Below, in pieces: positions 21,947 through 29,713 of a stretch of DNA of 39,231 nt. The stretch's first letter is position 1, and each line of letters opens with the position of its first letter. The DNA lies in the IMG/VR virus record IMGVR_UViG_3300011271_000008, positions 1 through 39,231 of that record; one strand, 5' to 3'. The DNA is from a virus. The position numbers and the translations under genes were made by a program. The notes below the pieces were generated by a model. It did no database searches and was not told the origin of the DNA. It was given only the letters and a program-made list of their open reading frames with translations.

Positions 21947-22132
21947 TTATTCGCTTTGAGCTTCCTTAGCTTTCTCTAATTGCTCTGTATTAATTCTAAT
22001 TCTCTCTTGAGCAAATTCGTGCATCATTGCTAATGCTTTGACGACCTCTTCCCACACCGATTCCGATGCGCATTCCATACGGAAATATCTTCCGTTAACT
22101 TCTACTTCTATAATCGTACGGTTTTTGATCAT
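21947..22132 (-). CDS. Small hypothetical protein (61 aa)
   Basis: MIKNRTIIEVEVNGRYFRME, two strands, then a charged helix (HEFAQERIRINTEQLEKAKE). AAGGGA precedes the ATG. It lies between the repeat fibre and the 110-aa gene; a fibre-assembly chaperone is a reasonable guess from place and size, nothing more. Confidence 0.6.
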   Translation of the reverse strand: MIKNRTIIEVEVNGRYFRMECASESVWEEVVKALAMMHEFAQERIRINTEQLEKAKEAQSE

Positions 22133-22150
22133 GGTTTCCCTTGTTTTGGT

Positions 22151-24913
22151 TTAGCTTAAAATCCAGAAATTGATTAACACGTTATCACCAGCGCCCAGAG
22201 CACCAGCTCCGTTATTCTTTGTATTGATTGCAATAGAACCAGCAGCCTGTGTGACACCCAACAATCCCATTTGAGCTCCATTTGTTGAGGCATTTAGGTT
22301 AGCAACCGTTACTAATACACAAGAGGTGGTAAGAATATTAGTATTGCTGATGGTAAAGGTTTGAGAACCAGCTGAAGCTGTTGTGAATCCTGTAAAGGTT
22401 ACACAACCTACTCTAGTATTCTGCGTGGCGGTAGCTGTTGGAGAAGCAACGCTTTGGGTTCCTGGAACCATTTGTACATTACCGGCTGCACTTAGTTTAA
22501 GACCTGTTGCGCCAGTTCCTGCTTGGAGAGTTAATGCTGAGGTAGTATTGGTGCTTCCCACAGTCAGCGTATTGGCCGCAGCACCTGTTGCTATATTTAC
22601 AGTATTACCGCCTGTTCCTTGAGCGATATTGATAGTTGTAGCACCGGCTCCCGCGCCGATGGCAACGATATTGGTACCCGAACTAGAACCTAAAGTGATA
22701 GTTCCTGTCTGAGCAGTGCCGCCAATGGTGATCGTACCTGTAGTTGTAGAGGCTCCGACTGTATAGGTAGATGTAGCAGCGCCATTGAGGGCGAAATTGC
22801 CTGTTCCTACCAATAAGGAAATGCCAGAAGTTGAAGTGACGCTACCTACAGTCACTACGTTTACTGAAGCGGCCGTGCCTATGTTGACAGCATTCGTACC
22901 AGCTCCATTAGCTATATTGACTGTGTTACCACCGGTTCCATTTGCAATTGTAACAGTTGATGCACCTGCACCATTTGCGATAAGTACTGAACTTGTACCA
23001 GAAGAAGAACCAAGGACGATATTGCCTGTTTGGGCTGTACCTCCTATAGTAATTGTGCCTGTGGTGGTGGATGCCCCAACTGTATATGTTGAGGTAGCAG
23101 CTCCGTTTAAGGCGAAATTTCCAGTTCCTACCAATAGACTTATACCTGAGGTGCTGGTCACGCTGCCGATAGTGACGACGTTAACAGAGGCAGCTGTACC
23201 GATATTCACAGCATTTGTACCAGCCCCGTTGGCGATATTGACAGTATTTCCGCCAGTACCATTAGCAATAGTTACCGTTGAAGCACCTGCACCATTAGCA
23301 ATCAAGACTGTGCTAGTACCAGATGAGCTTCCCAGGACAATATTTCCTGTTTGAGCAGTTCCCCCGATGGTGATAGTGCCTGTTGTTGTTGATGCACCCA
23401 CCGCATAGGTGGAAGTTGCAGCTCCGTTTAATGCAAAGTTGCCAGTACCGACAAGAAGGCTTATACCCGAGGTACTGGTGACACTACCTATCGTTATGAC
23501 GTTTACTGAAGCGGCCGTACCTATGTTGACAGCATTTGTGCCGGCTCCATTAGCAATATTTACAGTATTGCCCCCAGTACCATTTGCAATAGTCACAGTG
23601 GAAGTACCAGCGCCATTTGCTATAAGTACTGTACTTGTGCCCGACGATGAGCCCAGAGTGATATTGCCTGTTTGGGCTGTACCACCGATGGTTATCGTAC
23701 CGGAGGTCGTGGATGAGCCTACTGCATATGTAGAAGTAGCAGCACCATTTAAAACAAAGTTGCCTGTACCAACTAATAAAGTTAAACTAGCAGCTCCTGT
23801 GATAGATCCTATGGCCGTGATATTAGCTGCGGCACCAGTGGCGATATTGACTGCTCCGGCTCTTGTACCTGTATTGATATTTGTAGTTTGGCTACCAGCA
23901 GAGCCGTTACCCGACAAGATATTGACAGTTGAGTTAGCACCAGAAGCACCGCCTGCTATATTAATTACCTGGGCAGAAGTATTGGCACCATTGCCTATAT
24001 TGACAGTATTACCGTTAATACCATTGGCTATGGTGACAGTAGATGCACCTGCACCATTGGCAATTAAAACCGTGCTAGTTCCTGATGATGAACCTAGCGT
24101 GATATTGCCTGTCTGGGCTGTGCCACCGATTGCGATTGTTCCTGTAGTAGTTGCGACTGCTATTGTATAGGTTGTGGCACCTACTCCATTAAGGGTGAAG
24201 TTACCAGTTCCTGTCTGTAAAGCCAGAGATGCTGCACCTGTAAGGGATCCAAGAATGACTATATTGGCTGCGGCATCATTGGCTATACCCACCGTATTAC
24301 CACCGCCGGTTAGCGAGAAGTTGCCTGCACCGACAGCAATTGTGATAGCGCCAGAAGAGCCCCCAATAGTTGTAGCGGCAGTACCGGTGGTATTGATATT
24401 GGTTGTCCCTGTGCTTGCAAGCGTAGTGAATGCCCCAGTATTTGGGGCAGTGCTACCAATGGGCTGAGGAGAGGCAAATACAGGAGGCAGGTTAGAGGGG
24501 ATAATTGCCGTATTGGTACTTACAGTGCCAGCAACAGCCTGGGCATTGGTTGCGAGAAAAACGATACCTTGTACTGCAGTCGTAGCTGGTACGCCACCAG
24601 AAATGGCTGTAGCACTTACAAAGGTATAGACATCATTAGCAAGAGGCACATAGGCGCCAGAAGGAGCCGTACCCCCTTCCAGTTGCGCTAGTGTCGATAG
24701 AAAGACCGATCCAGCAGTGGTTGTAGTGGCAGGGTTTGCGCCACCAGCATTCCAGGTTTGACCATTAAAGATATACTCAACAGGAGGTGTTTGAGAGGTA
24801 TCAAAATATTGTTGACCCAGCGTTCCTTTAAAACTTGAAGGAGGTGGCCCATTACCTGAAATTGCAGGAGGAGGGACGCTGGTAAAACCGCTTAAACCGT
24901 AGACGAGTGACAT
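22151..24913 (-). CDS. Repeat-built tail fibre (920 aa)
   Basis: The ATG at 24913 follows AAAGAGG; a frame opening at 24940 has no ribosome site and touches the palindrome. The N-terminus (VPPPAISGNGPPPSSFKGTL; GQQYFDTSQTPPVEYIFNGQ) is a tail-attachment type head. Then come about five modules of 107 residues, each with GTGNF, TITIGGTAQTGN, LGSSSGTSTVLIANGAG and TGGNTVNIANGAGTNAVNIG: Gly/Thr/Asn-rich beta-repeats that should form a long thin shaft. The last 130 residues (RVGCVTFTGFTTASAGSQTF; GDNVLINFWILS) form a distinct tip. Likely receptor-binding fibre. Confidence 0.8.
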   Translation of the reverse strand: MSLVYGLSGFTSVPPPAISGNGPPPSSFKGTLGQQYFDTSQTPPVEYIFNGQTWNAGGANPATTTTAGSVFLSTLAQLEGGTAPSGAYVPLANDVYTFVSATAISGGVPATTAVQGIVFLATNAQAVAGTVSTNTAIIPSNLPPVFASPQPIGSTAPNTGAFTTLASTGTTNINTTGTAATTIGGSSGAITIAVGAGNFSLTGGGNTVGIANDAAANIVILGSLTGAASLALQTGTGNFTLNGVGATTYTIAVATTTGTIAIGGTAQTGNITLGSSSGTSTVLIANGAGASTVTIANGINGNTVNIGNGANTSAQVINIAGGASGANSTVNILSGNGSAGSQTTNINTGTRAGAVNIATGAAANITAIGSITGAASLTLLVGTGNFVLNGAATSTYAVGSSTTSGTITIGGTAQTGNITLGSSSGTSTVLIANGAGTSTVTIANGTGGNTVNIANGAGTNAVNIGTAASVNVITIGSVTSTSGISLLVGTGNFALNGAATSTYAVGASTTTGTITIGGTAQTGNIVLGSSSGTSTVLIANGAGASTVTIANGTGGNTVNIANGAGTNAVNIGTAASVNVVTIGSVTSTSGISLLVGTGNFALNGAATSTYTVGASTTTGTITIGGTAQTGNIVLGSSSGTSSVLIANGAGASTVTIANGTGGNTVNIANGAGTNAVNIGTAASVNVVTVGSVTSTSGISLLVGTGNFALNGAATSTYTVGASTTTGTITIGGTAQTGTITLGSSSGTNIVAIGAGAGATTINIAQGTGGNTVNIATGAAANTLTVGSTNTTSALTLQAGTGATGLKLSAAGNVQMVPGTQSVASPTATATQNTRVGCVTFTGFTTASAGSQTFTISNTNILTTSCVLVTVANLNASTNGAQMGLLGVTQAAGSIAINTKNNGAGALGAGDNVLINFWILS
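22520..24230 (-). repeat. 321-bp periodic coding repeats in the fibre gene
   Basis: The junction coding for VGTGNF recurs at 22800, 23121, 23442 and 23763, exactly 321 bp (107 codons) apart, with a diverged earlier module near 24200. Proteins of neighbouring modules are almost identical, while the DNA differs at many third codon positions. Confidence 0.85.
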
Positions 24914-24939
24914 AATAGCCTCTTTGTTAAGAAGCCTCA

Positions 24940-24958
24940 TTGTAAAGCGGCTTTACAA
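24940..24958. promoter_or_regulatory. Palindromic operator-like site before the repeat fibre
   Basis: TTGTAAAGCGGCTTTACAA: 9-bp arms around one G. Same half-site as at 4861-4878 and 38987-39003. It lies 27 bases before the fibre ATG and in the divergent gap shared with the HTH gene at 25030. Confidence 0.7.
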
Positions 24959-24978
24959 AATATCTCTATAGTGTAAAA

Positions 24979-25019
24979 TTGAAAATATGTAGAATTAGGC
25001 AGTATTAGCGGCTTTGCAT
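24979..25019 (+). promoter_or_regulatory. Candidate promoter of the HTH gene with a half operator
   Basis: TTGAAA (24979-24984), 18 bases, TATTAG (25003-25008), followed at once by GCGGCTTTGCA (25009-25019), one mismatch from the right half of the neighbouring palindrome. This would place a regulator half-site on the transcription start of the HTH gene, as for autoregulation. Confidence 0.4.
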
Positions 25020-25029
25020 AAACATACCT

Positions 25030-25269
25030 ATGTCACAGACTGATTTCCTCTCCATCAAAGAATTTGCCTCACTTCTACGTGTTCATCCTGATACGGTTCG
25101 GAGGGGTATTAAGAGGGGGCGCATCAGCGGTTTTAAAGTAGGAGGAGGGAAAAGATCTATCTATCGCATCCCTTGCACAGAGACGAATCGGATGGCCATA
25201 TGCGATATGGAAGCCATGGTCGATAAGATGGTCGAAAAGAGAATACAAAATAATCCTAAAGTGCTATAA
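25030..25269 (+). CDS. MerR/excisionase-type HTH protein (79 aa), candidate late regulator
   Basis: FLSIKEFASLLRVHPDTVRR, then GIKRGRISGFKVGGGKRSIY and RIP form a complete HTH_17-type winged domain at residues 5-50, followed by a helical tail (MEAMVDKMVEKRIQNNPKVL). Proteins of this type bind inverted repeats as dimers. It is the only regulator gene next to one of the TGTAAAGC palindromes and is divergent from the fibre gene, so it is the first candidate to bind those sites. No clear ribosome site. Confidence 0.65.
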   Translation: MSQTDFLSIKEFASLLRVHPDTVRRGIKRGRISGFKVGGGKRSIYRIPCTETNRMAICDMEAMVDKMVEKRIQNNPKVL

Positions 25270-25291
25270 CCCATTAGAAAAAAGGATGTTT

Positions 25292-25717
25292 ATGGTTAAT
25301 ACTGAGAAAAATATAACGAGATTTCAAATGATTGCGGCAGGAGCAAGTCTCATTTTTTGTTTATTAATATTAATTGCTTCTATTTGGGGCTTGGTTGCTC
25401 TACATAAGAATTACGCGATTTGGTCTGAGCGTAAACGTGGAGAGGCTGAGTATGCACATGCTGAAGCAAATAGAAAAATAACTATCTTGGAGGCGCAAGC
25501 AAAAAAAGAATCCGCCAGATGTTTGTGTGAGGCTGAAATAATTAGAGCGGAGGGTGTCGCACAAGCCAACAAAATCATAGGAGATTCTCTTCAAGGGAAT
25601 GAGGGATATCTAAGATACTTGTGGATTCAGGGATTACAGACAAATCAGATGCAAGTAGTTTATATTCCTACTGAGGCAAATTTGCCCATTATGGAAAGTC
25701 AAAGGTTGAGAAATTAA
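25292..25717 (+). CDS. Membrane protein resembling the C-terminal part of SPFH/prohibitin proteins
   Basis: 141 residues from the ATG at 25292 (AAAGGA five bases upstream). One membrane segment, about 17-38 (AGASLIFCLLILIASIWGLV), is followed by an Ala/Glu-rich coiled coil (EAEYAHAEANRKITILEAQA) and the end GVAQANKIIGDSLQGN, YLRYLWIQGL, VVYIPTEANLPIME. That end is the stomatin/prohibitin/HflK-like C-terminal pattern, but the SPFH domain itself is missing. Such proteins form membrane rings and modulate proteases. A phage role at the host membrane is inferred. Confidence 0.55.
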   Translation: MVNTEKNITRFQMIAAGASLIFCLLILIASIWGLVALHKNYAIWSERKRGEAEYAHAEANRKITILEAQAKKESARCLCEAEIIRAEGVAQANKIIGDSLQGNEGYLRYLWIQGLQTNQMQVVYIPTEANLPIMESQRLRN

Positions 25718-25720
25718 AGA

Positions 25721-25783
25721 ATGATGATATTTCTAACAATCATAGGCATGATTGCAGCTTTACTTATTTCTCAAGACTACTGA
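25721..25783 (+). CDS. Possible 20-aa membrane micropeptide
   Basis: MMIFLTIIGMIAALLISQDY: almost entirely one hydrophobic segment, starting three bases after the SPFH-like gene and overlapping the end of the convergent gene. No good ribosome site; may act as a small membrane toxin or lysis peptide, or be chance. Confidence 0.35.
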   Translation: MMIFLTIIGMIAALLISQDY

Positions 25784-27092
25784 AAAAATGTTTTAACTCC
25801 TCTTCCGAGGCATCTTCTAATTTTTTTGCGGATTCTGGAGAAGTTTTTTTGACTTCTTTGATATAATCTTCCATTATTTTCTTAGCCAGCCCATATTTGT
25901 TTTGATTGAGTGCTACAACCATTTTTCTGCCCAATTGCTGAAAATGCGGATTAATTAGCATTTGTTGTGCTACTTTTTTAGCAGCCTGCTCGCCCAATAG
26001 TCCAATTAACGAAGGATAATGTCCCATCGCAACCGATCCAAATATACCTAAGGTTTCGGCGGCGGAAATGATATCACTCGCAAGAGTAGGTTTCAATCTC
26101 GATGCTATATTAGAATATTTTGAATAAAGATTATTCACCAAGTCAAAATCTTTACCTAATTCTGGCGATAATGCGTGGACGGCTTTTCTAATAGGGCCTT
26201 TAATCAATGAAAGCTGTTTTGAGTTATCTCCTATAGCATGATTGACTTTGGAATAGAAATTCATTAGAGATTTACCCGTCACAGGCGCCGCAAATAGATC
26301 TTTGTAATCTTGCAATATTTTGCTCCTTACGGATGACGGCATATCTACCAGAAATTTATCAATATTTTTTTGCAATAATCTTTCAGAAGCTTCATTCAAG
26401 CCGCTAGTTGCTGCTTTTGAATTCTTTAGTGTATCGTAGGCTTTTCCCAAGCCTTCTCTTGTTTCTTTTAATGCCTTTTGTGTACCACCTCTTTTGGGTA
26501 CTAATTTCGATAGCCATTTTTGTTTAAATTCATTTTGCAGGAGAGGTGTAAGTTGTTCATCTGTTAAACCTAAAGCTTTTCCAGCTTCAATTAATTCCTT
26601 ATTTTTACCTTTAGCTAACAATTTTTTTGTTAAATCAGGCCCAATATATGTTGTTATTTCCAAAGCTGTTTGAGCCCATTCGGGTGCGCCTAAATCTTTA
26701 GCACCTTCGCCGACAAATGCTGCAATCACAGGCCGTGGTAAGTTTGATATCGTGGCGGCTCCTGGAAAAGCTAAAGCTGTCGGAGCTTCTTTAAGACCTC
26801 TGCGCAATGCCCTTTGACCAAATTGCTCATCTTCGGTTGGTAATAAACGGTTTAGTTCAGAAGTTAATTCTTTATGCTCTGGCAAACCTGTAGGCCCCAT
26901 TACACGACCCAATTGATACAACCCTTCAGCGGTTCCCTTCAAAGCAGTCTTACCATATTCCTTGGCATATTTTTTTGTTTTTTCTAAAAAAGATTTACTT
27001 TGTGGAGTAGGTGCGTTTTCCGCTAAATCAAAAAATCCCTGTTGGCCTGGCCTAGGTTCTCTTTCCACTAAATCAAAAATTGTTCCACTCAT
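25764..27092 (-). CDS. Putative DNA-ejection (internal virion) protein (442 aa)
   Basis: The N-terminus has two similar motifs (GTIFDLVEREPRPGQQGFFD; LAENAPTP) and then a long Lys/Leu/Ala-rich helical chain with an amphipathic Gly/Ala stretch (ISAAETLGIFGSVAMGHYPS). Large helical proteins without domains, last in a row after the tail genes, are typical of podovirus pilot proteins that leave the particle to form the DNA channel across the envelope. ATGA overlap with the 437-aa gene. No enzyme motif (lysozyme or transglycosylase) seen. Confidence 0.55.
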   Translation of the reverse strand: MSGTIFDLVEREPRPGQQGFFDLAENAPTPQSKSFLEKTKKYAKEYGKTALKGTAEGLYQLGRVMGPTGLPEHKELTSELNRLLPTEDEQFGQRALRRGLKEAPTALAFPGAATISNLPRPVIAAFVGEGAKDLGAPEWAQTALEITTYIGPDLTKKLLAKGKNKELIEAGKALGLTDEQLTPLLQNEFKQKWLSKLVPKRGGTQKALKETREGLGKAYDTLKNSKAATSGLNEASERLLQKNIDKFLVDMPSSVRSKILQDYKDLFAAPVTGKSLMNFYSKVNHAIGDNSKQLSLIKGPIRKAVHALSPELGKDFDLVNNLYSKYSNIASRLKPTLASDIISAAETLGIFGSVAMGHYPSLIGLLGEQAAKKVAQQMLINPHFQQLGRKMVVALNQNKYGLAKKIMEDYIKEVKKTSPESAKKLEDASEEELKHFFSSLEK

Positions 27093-28402
27093 TCACTTAA
27101 ACCTTCTCTAAATTCTTGGGGCCGTTCTCTAAATGATTGAAATTCCTCTAAGGTAGGGATATAGTATCCATTTTTCTTAGCTACAACTAAGGCATTTTCA
27201 CCAAATTTATCTTTATATAGTTTTGCCATAGATAATGTAAGCGGAGTGCCTTTAATAGCATTTTTTCCTACTTTATCTCTTAATTTTTCTATCCCCATTT
27301 CTTGTTCTTCTAACTCTCTAAGTCTGTAATTTGTTCGATTAAATATAGTCTTTTCCTGATCCTTGATGGCATTATGTACCCTCTTATCAATATCTTTTTT
27401 TACAAAACCAAATTCGGATTCATCTTGCGTTGACATGCGATCGTACATTTCCTGATAAGCTTTATCCATTGCTAATTCGCCTTCTAACATTTCTTGAGTT
27501 GTTAGATTTGCTTCAACAGATTGACCAATTTTTGCAAACATGCTATTAAGACGTTGTTCGAACCAAATATTTTGAGCTTTAGCACTAGTTCTAGCCATAT
27601 TGCTTAATAAATTTTCTTTACCAGCTGTTATTAATTGCGCACCTTTACTTGTCCTAAATAAATCGATTCCTGTGGCATCTGCTAATTTATCAGGAGAAAA
27701 ATATTCTACATTACCAGTTTCGACTGCATTTCTAGATAAATTTAAAGCTGATTCTTTACGAGGGATGGATTCACGCATCTTTTCAACTTTTTCCTCTATG
27801 CCTTTAGAAAATTGGGTATGATAAGATCTTTCTGATTCAAATGTTTTTCTTTGCTCTGCTTTCTGTTTTTGAAGTTGCTCAATTTTTGATTCAACCTGAG
27901 ATCTTTTTTGCGGCGTATTCGCAAAACGTAAGGCATCTTGTAAATTTTTTATTTGAGAATCATAGTTTGTATTTGCCTTCTGAGGTTCTAATTGAGAAAT
28001 GGCTGTCTCTGTTCCAATTTTTCCCATATTCATTTCCCCAATAGATCCAATATCAGGAGTATCTCCACCTTCAATTCGGGACATTACTTCATCAAATTGT
28101 TTATCGGATATTCCCTGTCTAATCATCTCAGCCATACTTGTGGCAACTCCTGGTTCTACTATTCCCGATGCAGCTAATTGAGCAATTTTTGCTAGTCTGG
28201 GATCAACATCTTTAAATAGCTGTTGAAATTCAGGTTTATTTAGCATTTCCATTTTTTGAGCTATTTCTTCTTTGTTAGCCTTTCTTTTTAAAGAATTTTG
28301 CATGACCATTTGAGCAAATTCACTACCACGCTGAGATCCTCTTTGTACGCCAGCTAAAAATTCATCTACACCCGTTTTGCGAGCTGGTAAAACTTGAACC
28401 AT
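27089..28402 (-). CDS. Putative DNA-ejection protein, coiled-coil (437 aa)
   Basis: Almost wholly helical with predicted coiled coils (QVESKIEQLQKQKAEQRKTF; NRTNYRLRELEEQEMGIEKL), Gln/Lys/Glu-rich, few cysteines or Trp. It starts nine bases after the 189-aa gene and is coupled to the 442-aa gene. The trio of helical genes 28981 to 25764 parallels the three ejection proteins of P22- and T7-like podoviruses. Role inferred from order and composition. Confidence 0.55.
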   Translation of the reverse strand: MVQVLPARKTGVDEFLAGVQRGSQRGSEFAQMVMQNSLKRKANKEEIAQKMEMLNKPEFQQLFKDVDPRLAKIAQLAASGIVEPGVATSMAEMIRQGISDKQFDEVMSRIEGGDTPDIGSIGEMNMGKIGTETAISQLEPQKANTNYDSQIKNLQDALRFANTPQKRSQVESKIEQLQKQKAEQRKTFESERSYHTQFSKGIEEKVEKMRESIPRKESALNLSRNAVETGNVEYFSPDKLADATGIDLFRTSKGAQLITAGKENLLSNMARTSAKAQNIWFEQRLNSMFAKIGQSVEANLTTQEMLEGELAMDKAYQEMYDRMSTQDESEFGFVKKDIDKRVHNAIKDQEKTIFNRTNYRLRELEEQEMGIEKLRDKVGKNAIKGTPLTLSMAKLYKDKFGENALVVAKKNGYYIPTLEEFQSFRERPQEFREGLSE

Positions 28403-28411
28403 ATTATTCCC

Positions 28412-28981
28412 CTACAATAGCCCCAATAGCTTCATCATTGCCATGCTGCCGCCCGATGATGCAGCACTCCCGGCAAATTCCCCACCCAAGCCATAGGCTC
28501 CGCCTAATAATTTCTGCCACCATGGTTTTTCTTTTTCATAGAGAAAATTTTCATGTGGCCTTTGACCAAGCAGATCACCACTTATTCCCATAAGATCTTT
28601 GATTGCCTGCTGTTGTAAACCTTGCCGTCTGGATTGTAAGCCTTGCGCAAAATCAGAAGCAGCAGTATTGGAAGCATTTTGAAATCCGCTGCTTCCTCGT
28701 GAACTCAAAGCACCACGTCCTCCGCCGCCTTGACTGAAACGTGATCCTAATTGCCCTTGTAGCTCAGAAAATTGCCTTAATGCTGGTTTTTCCATCTCTT
28801 CGAATAAACTTTGATCGCCTCCAGCTAATCTTGATAGGTAACTTCCTTCTCCCACGTGACCAAAGAGACTCTGAAATAGTTGCATTTGTTCAGGAGTAAA
28901 TTGCTGTAAACGACCTTCTTTATAACCTCGGGGAATTTTACTGCCTGCGCCAGCGCCCGTGGCTCCAAACATAGATGACAT
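28412..28981 (-). CDS. Gly/Gln-rich virion protein, probable small ejection protein (189 aa)
   Basis: MSSMFGATGAGAGSKIPRGY, then QQFTPEQMQLFQSLFGHVGE, a helical middle, the Gly/Ser patch SRFSQGGGGRGALSSRGSSG, and a hydrophobic end (GGAYGLGGEFAGSAASSGGS, MAMMKLLGLL) that could enter a membrane. The QFTPEQ-x-x-LF motif recurs in virion proteins of environmental podoviruses. First of the three ejection-like genes. Confidence 0.6.
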   Translation of the reverse strand: MSSMFGATGAGAGSKIPRGYKEGRLQQFTPEQMQLFQSLFGHVGEGSYLSRLAGGDQSLFEEMEKPALRQFSELQGQLGSRFSQGGGGRGALSSRGSSGFQNASNTAASDFAQGLQSRRQGLQQQAIKDLMGISGDLLGQRPHENFLYEKEKPWWQKLLGGAYGLGGEFAGSAASSGGSMAMMKLLGLL

Positions 28982-29007
28982 GATGACCTCAATTTTTCTT
29001 TACTATA

Positions 29008-29484
29008 TCACGGATTGGATAACCATTCTAGTGTTATACGTCCTGCCGTGAGAGTTGGTGCTCCAGCACCTGTTAAAAATACAATTTGTGTAGCAGTCAC
29101 ATAAAAAGTGATAAGTCCCGCTACGGCTACTGTTGTCCCATAAACCAAACCATAAGAATTTGTCCCATCGGTATAGGAACCGGCGGTCTTATTAGTAAAT
29201 TGGTTAGGATCAATGATATTAATACCATGATTAATTGCTCCTGTTGTTGTAAATGTAAACACTTGACGAAGTGTTTGTTGTTTTTGATTCGCTACTAAAA
29301 ACCATGATTCACCTGTGATTGCGGGGTTTCCCGTAGGGAAAATACCTATCGTCCGATTGTTCACAGCATTGGCAGTATCTACGAAAGCTTTGTTCGCTTG
29401 TACGGTAAGTTGATGGATATCTTCAGGAAACTCACGACTTGTCCTCAGATAAGGAACTGGGTTAATAACGTTGCTATTAGTCAC
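29008..29484 (-). CDS. Tail-associated structural protein (158 aa)
   Basis: GTG start at 29484 with AAAAGGTG upstream. The N-terminal half is helical (YLRTSREFPEDIHQLTVQAN), the rest beta-rich (GESWFLVANQKQQTLRQVFT; GRITLEWLSNP). REFPED followed by a helix and ITGE-W are common in short virion proteins placed after the large tail protein. Function in the tail inferred from position. Confidence 0.6.
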   Translation of the reverse strand: MTNSNVINPVPYLRTSREFPEDIHQLTVQANKAFVDTANAVNNRTIGIFPTGNPAITGESWFLVANQKQQTLRQVFTFTTTGAINHGINIIDPNQFTNKTAGSYTDGTNSYGLVYGTTVAVAGLITFYVTATQIVFLTGAGAPTLTAGRITLEWLSNP

Positions 29485-29551
29485 TTAATCACCTTTTTTA
29501 ACCTTTTACAAACTTTTCCACACCCTCTTATGAAGAAGAGAAAGTATCTAC

Positions 29552-29713
29552 TTAAAGTTCATCTTTATCAGTGGATGTTGAACCATATCTCTTCAGCCCC
29601 AACCATCGTCTATAGTTTCTTGTGCGGCAATTGCACCAAAATTTACTTTCCCAATGACCTTCTTCTTTCGTTGGCTTCTTTTTAGACAAATCTTTCTTTG
29701 ACAATTGTTTCAT
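29552..29713 (-). CDS. Small basic protein (53 aa)
   Basis: MKQLSKKDLSKKKPTKEEGH, then WESKFWCNCRTRNYRRWLGL. The ATG overlaps the TAA of the 1006-aa gene (TAATG). CNC with flanking Arg/Trp may bind metal or nucleic acid. It explains most of a gap that otherwise looks empty. The remaining 67 bp before the next gene hold a small CTCTT/AAGAG hairpin only. Confidence 0.55.
   Translation of the reverse strand: MKQLSKKDLSKKKPTKEEGHWESKFWCNCRTRNYRRWLGLKRYGSTSTDKDEL

Noticed and set aside
22520-24230. 321-bp repeats as a CRISPR or satellite array
   Set aside because: The period is 107 codons in one open frame, the units are contiguous and the products are fibre modules.
22383-24467. Long plus-strand open frames opposite the repeat fibre (Val/Ala/Pro-rich products)
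   Set aside because: They mirror the Gly/Thr/Ala/Asn codons of the fibre repeats, whose complements rarely form stops; no ribosome sites, and the products are low-complexity repeats.
24914-24940. Fibre start at ATG 24940
   Set aside because: No ribosome site, and the start would abut the palindrome; ATG 24913 has AAAGAGG at good spacing.
25030-25269. HTH gene as excisionase of a temperate phage
   Set aside because: There is no integrase or attachment-site candidate in the genome; a transcription role fits the nearby operator better.
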